Shown here: positions 55,361 through 64,000 of the stretch, piece by piece | How the letters are laid out: each line of letters starts with the position of its first letter | Numbering within the stretch: position 1 is the stretch's first letter | NCBI GenBank assembly: GCA_963797085.1 | Contig: CAWCOA010000019.1 | Coordinates: 124,001 to 188,000 of the forward strand | Reading direction: 5' to 3' | From: JASJBU01 sp963797085 | Lineage (GTDB): Bacteria > Pseudomonadota > Gammaproteobacteria > Chromatiales > Chromatiaceae | DNA length: 64,000 nt | The notes under the pieces: generated by a model | What the model was told of the DNA's origin: nothing | The model's database searches: none | Seen by the model: the letters and a program-made list of their open reading frames with translations, nothing else | Translations under genes and position numbers: made by a program

Positions 55361-55978
55361 AACTTAAGGTGAAAAGATTCAGGATAATGCTGGCTTGTGG
55401 GTATTCCTTCATGCTTATATCCAAAGCCTCCCAGGCCAGACTCCATGTGAGTTCTTCCAGTCGCTCAAGGTAGACCAGGGTATCGCTGTAACTGCCTTCC
55501 AACTCGAGACGTAGTCCATGCCGGTAAACGGTAGGCACACCCTCGATTTCACTGTCGATCTCGACTTCGGGCGGTAATTTACGCAGGCTGACCAGCACCA
55601 GGGGCAGATCAGCAAGCACGTCTTGCAAAACTGCAGGCATCATCTGCGCACTGATCATGGTCTGCTGTTCCTGCCTGAGCCTGCTGTCCAAACGTGTTGA
55701 TTCCGCCTTTATTTGCTCCAGGCGTCGATTATTATCTCGATCGGGATCGAATTTTAAGGCGGCTTCCAGCTTGGCTAACTGGTCAACAGCTTGAACGGTT
55801 TTCTGTCGGACTTGGTCAGTTTTAACAATCCAGTGATTCCGCTCAGATAACACTGAAGCAAATATGAACTGGTAACTGATAAACAGCAGTAGCAGCAAAA
55901 TGCGTCCCGAAAACTAGTCCCGCGTTCACGCAGACTCCTGCTTTCAAATTGATCCAGCCACTGGTTGATCCTATCCAT
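55335..55978 (-). pseudogene. mshJ: MSHA biogenesis protein MshJ, frameshifted
   Basis: The start MDRINQWLDQFESRSLRERG (ATG 55978) is in one frame; the TM (GRILLLLLFISYQFIFASVL) and the rest (RLEQIKAESTRLDSRLRQEQ, LVYLERLEELTWSLAWEAL) are in another. A missing T near 55910-55913 (T4 for T5) explains it, giving RERGTSFSGRILLL. The family is PilO-like, with one TM and a coiled coil. It overlaps mshI2 by 8 bp. Confidence 0.75.
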
Positions 55979-56585
55979 TTCCCTCTGCTTCCCGTTTCAG
56001 CTCGGTGCTCAGATGGAAATCGAGATGTGGAGTCTGTGCATCCTTCTGTCGCGATAGTTCCAGCAAACCAAATTCCTTGCCGCGAAAATCTGACTGCAGC
56101 GAGAGCTGATGAATCCATTGAGGCAGAAGTTCTTCTGACAGGCTGCGACCATCCAGGATCAGATTGCCCCCATCCGCCCTTAACCGGGTCAACCAGAGCC
56201 CTTGGACATGGCTATTGGAAAGCCCTCGCATGTATCGGGAAAAGCGGGTATCCGCCAGTAGCAGCTGTTGCGTGAGTTGCTTGATCAGGTCACGCTTGGC
56301 ATTCACCACGCGAGATTCTTCGGCGATGATTCTGAGTAAATCACCATTCTGGCCCCGCGCGCTCAATTGGCTGGACAGTTCTACTAGTCGGCTCTCGGTT
56401 TGCGTCTGTTGCGTCGATGCCAAACGATGAGCAGCGGCCAATTCATGATTGGCCCGACTCAACCAAATCCCGCTGACGATTACCAGCAAGGCCAACAAAC
56501 TGGCTGTACCCAAAAGCATCCGTCGATCCAGGATGAGCTGTTGCGGGCGAAAACGGCTGGTATACAGATTCAAACGGTATTTCAT
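55971..56585 (-). CDS. PilN-like MSHA protein (MshI2)
   Basis: 204 residues from the ATG at 56585 (MKYRLNLYTSRFRPQQLILD), which overlaps the stop of mshI (ATGA). One TM helix (LGTASLLALLVIVSGIWLSR), then a coiled coil (QTQTESRLVELSSQLSARG) and a PilN-type domain (QGLWLTRLRADGGNLILDGR, SLSEELLPQWIHQLS). Because the next gene is frameshifted, the two can be misread as one 519-aa protein. Confidence 0.8.
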   Translation of the reverse strand: MKYRLNLYTSRFRPQQLILDRRMLLGTASLLALLVIVSGIWLSRANHELAAAHRLASTQQTQTESRLVELSSQLSARGQNGDLLRIIAEESRVVNAKRDLIKQLTQQLLLADTRFSRYMRGLSNSHVQGLWLTRLRADGGNLILDGRSLSEELLPQWIHQLSLQSDFRGKEFGLLELSRQKDAQTPHLDFHLSTELKREAEGNG

Positions 56586-57530
56586 GCGGCATGCCCCGTT
56601 TGCCAAAGCGCCGTTCCCACGGCCAACATCACTTCGCCCAGATATTCTGGATCTATCGATAGGTTTTCTTCCGGACACCACAAGTTTTTCAAGGGTGAAT
56701 CCATCTACACCGATGCTCAGGTTCTGATCGAGATAATCGATTAATTCATCGAACGCATGATCCGCAGTGGGCACCAGCAGATGCCGGATAGGCGGGTCAA
56801 CAAAGAAGCTGTCGTAATAGTCGAGGGAGCGTTGGACATCCAGCAGCAGATTATCAAACAGTGTCATGGCTCGGGAGCGGTCCACTCTGATTTCCATGTC
56901 TCGCAGATGCACGCTGCGGATATCGACACCTCTGGAGAGATAGAGTTTTTCTTCCCGACCCAGGGTTAAAAGACTGTCATGCTGCATCAGGTTGAGCAGT
57001 GCAACACCCTCTTCAGCCTGTGGCAGACGGCTGAGGATGTTCTGCAAGGCTAGAGCAGGAATGTCGATTCTTTCCAGTGCCCCTTCTCGCACACTGGTCT
57101 GATCCACGATCTTCTGGATTGCCGCTTCATGGGAGGTGACCGCATAGACCATTTCACCTGCTGATTTGGTCGGTGGCACATCCACATAGTCGAGTATCAA
57201 TTCGTTCAACGGAAAGTCGATGATATCCTTTATTTTCCAGGTTAGGGCTTGCAGCAACTCATCTCTTCCTACCGTTGGCGCATCGACCAGAGACAGATTG
57301 AATCGGCTGCTGTCAAGACAGACCCCCAGTTGACAATCTTTTAAATGCTCATGGGTCGCCAGCGTTTGCAACTGAGTCAATGCAACTTTTTTTTCTGCAG
57401 CGGTAAACCCGCAACTACGCAATAGCGGAAGTTGATCACCAGAGGCCAATCCGGCGTAAGCGATGCCGTCAGCGGTCAAGGCGAGACCCGCTTTGCCTGT
57501 GTATTTTGACTTTCCCCACCCAGCAAACAA
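56582..57530 (-). pseudogene. mshI: MSHA biogenesis protein MshI (PilM-like), frameshifted
   Basis: Starts at a TTG at 57530 with GGAGGG upstream. It has the PilM/actin-like pattern: GKAGLALTADGIAYAGL, LQALTWKIKDIIDFPLNELI, YAVTSHEAAIQKIVD, ALLNLMQHDSLLTLGREEKL. An extra base near 56684 (A5 where A4 would fit) moves the frame; corrected, the end reads EENLSIDPEYLGEVMLAVGT, ALWQTGHAA-stop at 56582, exactly the family end. Uncorrected, it fuses artificially to the PilN-like gene. Confidence 0.82.
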
Positions 57531-58173
57531 AGCAAACGTCCCTCCAACTGTATTGTTCAGCGGCTTGCATCATCCGCACTGAAGTTTCCGGAGGAGTTCA
57601 CAGTATTCCTGATGTCATGCTATCCATCATTCTCAAACTGCTTCAGCACTGAATCGAATGATATTCCTGTCTACTGACTCCTCAGGCGGTATAGCGTCAC
57701 GCCCTGGGAATTCTTTATGAAAAAGATTCTGCCTGCCACGCACTCACCCTGAGTGAAATGGTGCTTACTCAGGCTCATTTAGAGGGTTCTTATCCGTACT
57801 TACTGAAGGGTGGGGAAGGTAGGATATCTTGCAGGGAAATATAGGCGTGATTTTCAGATTGCACTGAAAACCAAGCCCCGGCTGCAGAGTCGAACGAGTA
57901 GTGGAGGACTGGTGGGATTATTGAAGATTTATCCAAAACATCTTCCGTCGCCAGTTGTGTGAATCGAACTGGCGAGGGTCAATGGGAGTCAGATTGCCAG
58001 GAGACAAACTGGCAGCAAACCAAGCTGGTGGCTCGGTTTGGCGTAATTCTGAAGGTCAATATACTTAACTGTGTTCTGAGGATTCCACACTATCTAACAC
58101 CAGAGTTGGAACAATCGAGATGGATGGCCCCCAGGCCGGGGCTACCCATGCAGCCTGGCGATTGCAGAGCTTC
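57531..58173. other. Intergenic region between msh and isc loci
   Basis: 643 bp. No credible ORF. It contains a perfect 8-bp hairpin (CGCCAGTT at 57949-57956 with AACTGGCG at 57967-57974) and a GC-rich hairpin at ~58127-58142 (GCCCC..GGGGC) 32 bp past fdx, which may end the isc transcript but has no T tract. The msh promoter should be near 57540-57700. Confidence 0.4.
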
Positions 58174-58512
58174 TCAATGGTGTTCTGAGACCATGTTGAT
58201 GGTGTATTTCGGAATCTCGATGACCAGATCTTCATCCCCAACCACGGCTTGGCAACTGAGCCGTGATTCAGGCTCCAGACCCCAGGCCTTGTCGAGAAGA
58301 TCCTCTTCCGCCTCTTCGGCCTCAGCCAGAGAATCGAAACCCTCCCGGAGAATCACGTGACAGGTGGTGCAGGCGCAGGATTTTTCGCAGGCATGCTCTA
58401 TCTCAACACCATGCTGCTGGGCTGCATCACAAATGGTGGTTCCCGGCTCGACATCGAATGCCGCGCCTTCCGGGCAGATCTCTTCATGGGGTAGAATTAT
58501 TAATTGTGGCAT
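58174..58512 (-). CDS. fdx: ISC-type [2Fe-2S] ferredoxin
   Basis: 112 residues. Cluster ligands are Cys42, Cys48 and Cys51 in HACEKSCACTTCH and Cys87 in RLSCQAV. Opening MPQLIILPHEEICPEG and the acidic helix EAEEAEEDLLDKAWGLE, EIPKYTINMVSE are those of isc Fdx. It donates electrons during cluster assembly on IscU. Last gene of the isc operon here, 8 bp after hscA. Confidence 0.95.
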   Translation of the reverse strand: MPQLIILPHEEICPEGAAFDVEPGTTICDAAQQHGVEIEHACEKSCACTTCHVILREGFDSLAEAEEAEEDLLDKAWGLEPESRLSCQAVVGDEDLVIEIPKYTINMVSEHH

Positions 58513-58520
58513 GCTGTTTC

Positions 58521-60392
58521 CTACTCAAAATCTTTGACGTTATGGCCTGACATGGCCGCCTGGATGCTCTGGTTCATGCGCCGTTCCACATAGAAGCCAC
58601 ATTCCTTTTCCAGCTCTTCAATGCCGGCTTTGATCGCAGTACCGTCATCAGACCGGGCAAGCGCGCGCAAACCATTCAAAGCCGCTTCTACCTGGTTCCG
58701 CTCATCCGTATTCAGCAGGCGTTCTCCATCCGCCGCCAGCGCGGCCTCCAGTGCCTCGATCACCCGATCGGCCTCCACCTGCTGTTCACGCAGACTGCGA
58801 GCCTGCTTGTCATCCTGCGCATAGGCCATGGAGTCACGCAACATGGTCTCAATCTCATTGTCAGTCAGACCATAGGACGGTTTTACCTCAATACTGGCCT
58901 GCACCCCACTACTCTGCTCCACAGCAGAAACGCTCAGCAATCCATCGGCGTCTACCGCAAAGGTAACCCGAATACGCGCCGCGCCCGCCACCATCGGCGG
59001 AATCCCCCGCAACTCGAAGCGGGCCAGAGAGCGACAATCGCTGACCAGCTCCCGCTCACCCTGCACCACATGGATCGCCATCGCCGTCTGACCATCCTTG
59101 AAAGTCGTGAACTCCTGAGCCCGCGCCACCGGGATTGTGGTGTTGCGGCTGATCAACTTTTCCGACAGGCCGCCCATGGTTTCTATACCCAGGGAGAGGG
59201 GTATCACATCCAGCAGCAACATCTCGTCATCCGGCTTATTGCCGGCCAGAATGTCTGCCTGGATCGCAGCCCCCACCGCGACTACCCGATCGGGGTCGAG
59301 ATCCACCAGCGGCTCCGAACCGAACAACTCACCCACCATCTCCCTGACCCGGGGCACCCGTGTGGAACCACCCACCATGACAACCTCTTGCACCTGCTCA
59401 GGATCTACTCGTGCATCCCGTATGGCACGACGGCATGCGATCAGGGTCTTTTTGATCAGTGGATCAATCAGTGCAACGAAGCGGGCACGATCGAGACTCC
59501 CTTCCCAGTGGCTGCCATCTGCCAGTTCGATCATGATTTCAGTGCTCTCAGTCTTAGATAGCGCCTCTTTCGCGGCGCAGGCATCGCGCATCAGACGTCG
59601 CATCTGGGCGTGATCGGCATCGTCCCGAATACCTGCCTGCTGCATGATCCATTGTGCGATCTCGCGGTCAAAATCGTCGCCACCCAGGGCGGAATCACCA
59701 CCGGTTGCCAGTACTTCAAAGACCCCTTTGTGCAGCCGCAGGATGGATACGTCGAATGTCCCGCCGCCCAGATCGTAAATGGCGTGCACTCCTTCAGCGC
59801 CCTTATCGAGCCCATAGGCCACTGCCGCCGCTGTGGGTTCATTGAGCAACCGGAAAACATGCAGGCCAGCCAGCTTGGCGGCATCCTTTGTCGCCTGGCG
59901 CTGGGCATCATCAAAATAGGCGGGGACGGTGATCACCACACCTGTCAGATCGCCTCCCAGGGTCTCCTCCGCCCGTTTCGCGAGTACCTTGAGAATCTCC
60001 GCAGAAACCTCAACCGGGGTGACTGGGCCCGCCACAGTCTGGATGCGCGGCACATTGCCGGCTTCCTTAAGAAACTCATAGGGCAGGCGGCTGCCCAGGG
60101 TCTTGATCTCTTCTACACCACGCCCGATCAGCCGCTTAGCCGAGGCAATGGTGTTCAGTGGATCTTCTGCCGCAACCGACTTTGCAGCGTAGCCCACATC
60201 AATACCCTGGCGTGTATAACGCACCACGGAAGGCAATAGATGACGACCTTGGTCATCCGGTAAGGTGGTAGCCTTGCTGCTACGCACGCTGGCCACCAAT
60301 GAGTTGGTGGTACCTAGATCGATACCGGCTGCCAATTTGTGCTGATGGGGTGCTTGAGCCTGACCAGGCTCTGCAATCTGCATGAGTGCCAT
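58521..60392 (-). CDS. hscA: Fe-S assembly chaperone HscA
   Basis: 623 residues, an Hsp70: ATPase start GIDLGTTNSLVASVRS, phosphate loops AIYDLGGGTFDVSIL and VVMVGGSTRVPRVREM, linker LLLDVIPLSLGIETMGG, then the substrate-binding domain and helical lid. HscA binds the LPPVK motif of IscU, which is present here (ALPPVKVH). It is 12 bp after hscB. Confidence 0.96.
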   Translation of the reverse strand: MALMQIAEPGQAQAPHQHKLAAGIDLGTTNSLVASVRSSKATTLPDDQGRHLLPSVVRYTRQGIDVGYAAKSVAAEDPLNTIASAKRLIGRGVEEIKTLGSRLPYEFLKEAGNVPRIQTVAGPVTPVEVSAEILKVLAKRAEETLGGDLTGVVITVPAYFDDAQRQATKDAAKLAGLHVFRLLNEPTAAAVAYGLDKGAEGVHAIYDLGGGTFDVSILRLHKGVFEVLATGGDSALGGDDFDREIAQWIMQQAGIRDDADHAQMRRLMRDACAAKEALSKTESTEIMIELADGSHWEGSLDRARFVALIDPLIKKTLIACRRAIRDARVDPEQVQEVVMVGGSTRVPRVREMVGELFGSEPLVDLDPDRVVAVGAAIQADILAGNKPDDEMLLLDVIPLSLGIETMGGLSEKLISRNTTIPVARAQEFTTFKDGQTAMAIHVVQGERELVSDCRSLARFELRGIPPMVAGAARIRVTFAVDADGLLSVSAVEQSSGVQASIEVKPSYGLTDNEIETMLRDSMAYAQDDKQARSLREQQVEADRVIEALEAALAADGERLLNTDERNQVEAALNGLRALARSDDGTAIKAGIEELEKECGFYVERRMNQSIQAAMSGHNVKDFE

Positions 60393-60404
60393 TTTTTGTT
60401 CTAC

Positions 60405-60974
60405 CTAAGTGAGCTCATCTTCCAGGTCCGCTTCCACCGATTCGACCTCAGTCCTCAGCTTCTCCAGGAAACGCATCTTGCGCAGTATTTCCCGAGCCTG
60501 CTCCAACTGATCCGGGGTGGCGGTTTCGAACTGCAGCGCCATTTGTCCAACCAAAGTCTTTATCTGCTTGTTGATGCGTATGCCCAGGTCGAAAATCGCC
60601 TGAAGAGGATCGGTCTGGTCGCGTATTTCGGCGAGTTCCTCACGCAGTTCCATCTGCTCCATGAGAAAGGCCATATCATGAGTCGTCTCTTTCTGTGCAT
60701 CCATTTCAATGCCATGCAGGGTCAGCAGATAAGCGCCCCGGGCGATGGGATCTTTGAGGGTTTCCAAGGCTTCGTTGATGCGAGCGGCACCCTGCATGGA
60801 TAGACGCCGCTCCTGCTCCGAGGCATTCGCATAACGATCAGGATGAATCACACGCTGCAGTTCACGATAGCGCTCGGCCAGTGAATCGCTGTCCACGATG
60901 AAACTGACCGGCAGGCCAAACAGTTCAAAATAGTTTTTCGAGAAATCCAGCATATCGAAGAAAACGGCCGCCAT
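60405..60974 (-). CDS. hscB: Fe-S assembly co-chaperone HscB
   Basis: 189 residues (or 182 from the ATG at 60953, MLDFSKNYFELFGLP). J-domain with the HPD motif (RVIHPDRYANASEQ) and the C-terminal three-helix bundle that holds IscU (AFLMEQMELREELAEIR). It stimulates the HscA ATPase and delivers IscU. Confidence 0.94.
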   Translation of the reverse strand: MAAVFFDMLDFSKNYFELFGLPVSFIVDSDSLAERYRELQRVIHPDRYANASEQERRLSMQGAARINEALETLKDPIARGAYLLTLHGIEMDAQKETTHDMAFLMEQMELREELAEIRDQTDPLQAIFDLGIRINKQIKTLVGQMALQFETATPDQLEQAREILRKMRFLEKLRTEVESVEADLEDELT

Positions 60975-61020
60975 CGGGGCGACCGCATATCATGAGTAAG
61001 TTTGAATGAAAGATGGAAAG

Positions 61021-61344
61021 TCAGACCACGAAGCTCTCACCGCAGCCGCATTCATTTTTCACATTGGGGTTGTTGAACTTAAATCCTTCATTCAAGCCTT
61101 CTCTGGAATAGTCAACTTCAGTGCCGTCGAGGTACACCAGGCTCTTGGGATCGATCACCACTTTCAAACCACGGTCCTCAAACACCAGGTCATCAGCACC
61201 GACCTCATCGGCAAATTCCATTTCATAAGCCATTCCCGAACAACCGGAGGTACGAACGCCCAGGCGTATGCCAACACCCTTGCCTCGACTATCGAGAAAC
61301 TGCTGTACGTGACGGGCTGCGGCTTCGGTCATTGTAATCGCCAT
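61021..61344 (-). CDS. iscA: Fe-S assembly protein IscA
   Basis: 107 residues from the ATG at 61344 (MAITMTEAAARHVQQFLDSR). The conserved cysteines are Cys35 (RTSGCSGMAY) and Cys99/Cys101 (NECGCGESF). It is an A-type carrier. The frame extends upstream to 61383, but the IscA start fits better. Confidence 0.95.
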   Translation of the reverse strand: MAITMTEAAARHVQQFLDSRGKGVGIRLGVRTSGCSGMAYEMEFADEVGADDLVFEDRGLKVVIDPKSLVYLDGTEVDYSREGLNEGFKFNNPNVKNECGCGESFVV

Positions 61345-61389
61345 CTGAATACTCCTATTCATGTCAGCCGATAATCCTACCAACTAACC

Positions 61390-61767
61390 TTACTTCTTGT
61401 CCGAAAAATCTTTGATCGCGGCTTTGATGGCATCTTCCGCCAACACTGAACAATGCACTTTGACCGGAGGCAGGGCCAATTCTTCGGCAATCTCAGAGTT
61501 TTTGATCTGCTGCGCCTCTTCCAAGGTCTTACCCTTGACCCACTCGGTCAGCAGGCTGCTGGAAGCAATGGCTGAACCGCAACCATAGGTCTTGAAACGC
61601 GCATCTTCTATCACGCCCGCGTCATTCACTTTGATCTGCAGGCGCATCACATCGCCACAGGCCGGGGCTCCGACCATACCGGTGCCGACACTCTTGTCGT
61701 CTTTATCGAAGGCGCCCACGTTACGGGGGTGCTCATAATGGTCGAGGACCTTTTCGCTGTATGCCAT
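61390..61767 (-). CDS. iscU: Fe-S assembly scaffold IscU
   Basis: 125 residues. Cluster ligands Cys37 (GAPACGDV), Cys63 (TYGCGSAIASSS) and Cys106 with His105 (KVHCSVLAED), Asp39, and the HscA-binding LPPVK. Opening MAYSEKVLDHYEHPRNVGAF. It sits between iscS and iscA. Confidence 0.97.
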   Translation of the reverse strand: MAYSEKVLDHYEHPRNVGAFDKDDKSVGTGMVGAPACGDVMRLQIKVNDAGVIEDARFKTYGCGSAIASSSLLTEWVKGKTLEEAQQIKNSEIAEELALPPVKVHCSVLAEDAIKAAIKDFSDKK

Positions 61768-61856
61768 ATCATTTACCTCTTAAACTTAGTAGTCACTTCG
61801 CAGCACATCTTTCGATGATTTTCTGCGCAGCGGAAATTAAACTACGATGCCTGACC

Positions 61857-63071
61857 CTAGTGGGCCGCCCACTGGATCGATTTCAGGTCGATACCGTCCT
61901 TGAACATCTCCCACAGCGGTGACAGCTCACGCAGCCGATCTACCTCGGTACGAATTATGTTGATCGCGTAGTCCACCTCCTCTGCCGTGGAGAAACGACC
62001 GAAGGTAAAACGCAGAGAGCTATGCGCCAACTCATCTTCGCGTCCTAAAGCCCGCAGCACATAGCTGGGCTCCAGACTGGCGGAGGTGCAGGCAGAACCG
62101 GACGAGACCGCCAGGTCTTTCAACGCCATAATTAGCGACTCACCCTCCACATAGGCAAAACTCACATTCAGGTTACCGGCAATCCGCTGATCCTCGTCAC
62201 CATTGAGATAGACCTCTTCCATGTCCTTGATGCCGTCCCACAAGCGCTTGCGCAGACCCAGAACGCGCTCATTTTCGGTTGCCATCTCCTCATTGGCAAT
62301 ACGGAAGGCCTCACCCATGCCGACAATCTGATGGGTGGCCAGGGTACCGGAACGCATGCCGCGCTCATGTCCGCCACCATGCATTTGAGCCTCCAGGCGC
62401 ACCCTGGGCTTGCGCCTGACATAGAGTGCGCCAATGCCTTTCGGCCCATAGATCTTGTGCGCCGAGAAGGACATTAGATCTACCTTCAGCGCATCCAGGT
62501 CGATCGGCACCTTACCCGCACTCTGGGCCGCATCCACATGCAACAGTATCTTGCGGGAACGGGTCATTTCGCCGATTGCGCCAATATCCTGAATCACCCC
62601 GACCTCATTGTTGACGTGCATGATGGAGACAAGGATGGTGTCATCACGCAGCGCCGCTTCAAGTTTGGCAAGATCGAGCAGGCCACTGGGCTCTGGATCG
62701 AGGTAGGTAATCTCAAATCCCTCCCGTTCCAGCTGTCGGCAGGTATCGAGCACGGCCTTGTGCTCTGTTTTGCAGGTCACGATGTGTTTACCCTTCTTGT
62801 GGTAGAAGTGGGCCACACCCTTGATTGCCAAATTGTCCGATTCGGTAGCGCCCGAGGTCCAGACAATCTCTTTTGGATCGGCATTCACCAGGTCCGCAAC
62901 CTGTTGGCGGGCTCTGGTTACGGCTTCATCTGCAGTCCAGCCAAACGGATGGGAACGGGAGGCAGGATTACCGAATTCACCCTCCAGGGTAAGGTAACTG
63001 CACATCAATTCAGCCACTCGCGGATCAACCGGGGTAGTGGCTGAGTAATCCATATAGATTGGTAACTTCAT
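61857..63071 (-). CDS. iscS: Cysteine desulfurase IscS
   Basis: 404 residues, the same length as in E. coli. PLP lysine in SFSAHKIYGPKG, active-site loop Cys in SSGSACTSASLEPSYVLRAL, start YMDYSATTPVDPRVAEL. It takes sulfur from cysteine for IscU and other acceptors. It is 23 bp after iscR and 89 bp before iscU. Confidence 0.97.
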   Translation of the reverse strand: MKLPIYMDYSATTPVDPRVAELMCSYLTLEGEFGNPASRSHPFGWTADEAVTRARQQVADLVNADPKEIVWTSGATESDNLAIKGVAHFYHKKGKHIVTCKTEHKAVLDTCRQLEREGFEITYLDPEPSGLLDLAKLEAALRDDTILVSIMHVNNEVGVIQDIGAIGEMTRSRKILLHVDAAQSAGKVPIDLDALKVDLMSFSAHKIYGPKGIGALYVRRKPRVRLEAQMHGGGHERGMRSGTLATHQIVGMGEAFRIANEEMATENERVLGLRKRLWDGIKDMEEVYLNGDEDQRIAGNLNVSFAYVEGESLIMALKDLAVSSGSACTSASLEPSYVLRALGREDELAHSSLRFTFGRFSTAEEVDYAINIIRTEVDRLRELSPLWEMFKDGIDLKSIQWAAH

Positions 63072-63094
63072 CTATCGCTCCAGTAATTCGTTGC

Positions 63095-63589
63095 TCAGGC
63101 GCTTACACGGGTTGTGACTTGATTCATTTCAGCCACCTCAATGTCGTCTGCGTCAGGATTCTCTTGACGATCTGCAACCTCTTGGACAGCCTTGCGGTCC
63201 ATCAGGTCCTGCAGGCTGATCTTGTTCAGGTAGGTGTATATCTGGTTACTTAGATCAGACCAGAGATCATGGGTCAGGCAACGGCCATTGTTCTGGCAGT
63301 TGTGCGCGCCGTGACAGCGCGTGGTGTCCATATTTTCATCCACAGCCGTGATCACCTCACCGACGTAGATATCCGCTGCATCGCGCCCCAGACTGTAGCC
63401 GCCGCCCGGGCCTCGCACACTGGAGACTAAGGAACGCTTACGCAGACGGGAGAAGAGTTGTTCGAGATAAGAGAGGGAGATACCCTGTCGCTGGGCGATG
63501 TCCGCCAAGGTGATGGGGCCCTCTCCAAAATGGAGAGCCAGATCCAACATTGCAGTTACAGCATAACGGCCTTTTGTGGTTAGTTTCAC
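63095..63589 (-). CDS. iscR: Fe-S cluster regulator IscR
   Basis: 164 residues, Rrf2 family. The winged helix (MKLTTKGRYAVTAMLDLALH, TLADIAQRQGISLSYLEQLF) is followed by the cluster ligands Cys92, Cys98, Cys104 and His107 in TTRCHGAHNCQNNGRCLTHD, at the same positions as in E. coli. It should repress its own operon when loaded with [2Fe-2S]. First gene of the operon. Confidence 0.96.
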   Translation of the reverse strand: MKLTTKGRYAVTAMLDLALHFGEGPITLADIAQRQGISLSYLEQLFSRLRKRSLVSSVRGPGGGYSLGRDAADIYVGEVITAVDENMDTTRCHGAHNCQNNGRCLTHDLWSDLSNQIYTYLNKISLQDLMDRKAVQEVADRQENPDADDIEVAEMNQVTTRVSA

Positions 63590-63620
63590 TCGTTTGGCTC
63601 CATCAATATTTTCAGTTGCT

Positions 63621-63648
63621 AATATACATTCCCAACCATTTTAGTCAA
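63621..63648 (-). promoter_or_regulatory. isc promoter, probable IscR site
   Basis: On the minus strand TTGACT (63648-63643) and TATATT (63626-63621) are spaced by 16 bp, a sigma70-type promoter 32 bp before the iscR start. The surrounding sequence (ACTTGACTAAAATGGTTGGG) resembles the type 1 IscR site seen at gammaproteobacterial iscR promoters. Binding is inferred. Confidence 0.65.
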
Positions 63649-63669
63649 GTATTGCTGCCCTGCTGGTTC

Positions 63670-64000
63670 TCAGGTTTTCCTCTCTTCAGCCACCTCTTCC
63701 TCCAGATTCAGTAGCTCTTCCGCGGTGGAGACAATCTCGCAGGATTCCAGATCGGGCAGGACATCATCGCCCTCTTCGATCCCCAGGGTTTTGAGCGCTT
63801 CACACATACCTTGCATTTTCTTGTCCATCACATGCATGTGATCGAGCATGCAGTTGATCGCGTGCGCGACCGGGTCAGGCGCATCCTTGGTCGCCCCGTA
63901 GGCATCGAAACCAATCTTCTTGGCAATGGCTTCCCGATGCTGCGTGTCGCCGGTGCGGGATTGATTAATCAGCCTTCCCGGTACGCCAACGACTGTGGCG
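63670..64000 (-). CDS. cysE: Serine O-acetyltransferase CysE, C-terminal part (partial)
   Basis: 110 codons to a TGA at 63670; the 5' part lies outside the window. The text ATVVGVPGRLINQS is the end of the left-handed beta helix of serine acetyltransferases, followed by IGFDAYGATKDAPDPVAHAI, NCMLDHMHVMDKKMQGMCEA, the long tail type found near isc genes. CysE makes O-acetylserine for cysteine, the sulfur source of IscS, and is often just upstream of iscR. Confidence 0.85.
   Translation of the reverse strand, partial: ATVVGVPGRLINQSRTGDTQHREAIAKKIGFDAYGATKDAPDPVAHAINCMLDHMHVMDKKMQGMCEALKTLGIEEGDDVLPDLESCEIVSTAEELLNLEEEVAEERKT

Noticed and set aside
58127..58142. GC hairpin after fdx as an intrinsic terminator
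   Set aside because: The stem is only 5 bp and no T tract follows; left as a note in the intergenic entry.
57959..58360. Plus-strand ORF in the gap between msh and isc
   Set aside because: Overlaps fdx in antisense and has low-information composition.

Overview
The window looks like chromosomal DNA of a marine gammaproteobacterium, probably a sulfur-oxidiser-like lineage near Chromatiales; the genus cannot be fixed from sequence alone. The pointers are the Pds sortase system (typical of marine Proteobacteria), a full MSHA pilus locus in Vibrio-like order, a gammaproteobacterial isc operon, and several conserved gammaproteobacterial small proteins (DUF1840, IscX, a zinc-ribbon protein).

Layout. 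0-7.5 kb: unrelated single genes (an unknown protein, a ribbon-helix-helix-like protein, a secreted beta-propeller with acidic insertions, a MOSC protein, a DUF4388-like protein, a frameshifted Cache-HAMP receptor) and tRNA-Val(GAC). 7.6-11.5 kb: a DUF2235 hydrolase, then a badly frameshifted FeeM-like acyltransferase/cNMP-domain fusion downstream of a ThiF/E1-like gene. 11.6-13.1 kb: a YafK-type L,D-transpeptidase and a class I amidotransferase. 13.2-16.8 kb: the sortase operon pdsO - small ORF - vWA target (LPQTG) - class GN sortase. 17.4-21 kb: a nitroreductase-like gene followed by a sugar-epimerase-like gene broken by IS66 and IS1595 remnants, with an SDR gene between the pieces. 21.2-25.8 kb: binding protein - porin - GGDEF/EAL protein. 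25.9-29.9 kb: DUF211 - VIT1-like - pdsR - (267-bp MITE) - pdsS. 30-34.8 kb: a Gly/Tyr/Pro-rich secreted protein, a DUF482 acyltransferase, a frameshifted HDOD gene, a diguanylate cyclase, and iscX with a partner. 35-38 kb: two overlapping GTPase genes. 38.2-39.1 kb: relics of a NiFe-hydrogenase small subunit and a chemoreceptor. 39.2-40.8 kb: three small conserved genes. 40.8-57.5 kb: the MSHA type IV pilus locus on the minus strand (mshI,I2,J,K,L,M,N,E,G,F,A,Q,C,D,O,P). 58.2-63.6 kb: iscR-iscS-iscU-iscA-hscB-hscA-fdx, then the end of cysE.

How the genes relate. The Pds regulators at 27-30 kb probably control the sortase operon at 13-17 kb. The two GGDEF proteins could supply c-di-GMP to the MshEN domain of MshE. 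The isc operon builds Fe-S clusters and is expected to be self-regulated by IscR, with IscX encoded far away.

A striking property of the window is the number of single-base indels: in the Cache-HAMP receptor, the FeeM/cNMP fusion (four), the HDOD gene, the IS66 remnant and five MSHA genes (mshI, mshJ, mshL, mshN, mshE). Some lie in homopolymers, so assembly error and real gene decay must both be considered. The hydrogenase, epimerase and chemoreceptor relics, by contrast, are true pseudogenes. No CRISPR array, prophage or rRNA was seen.
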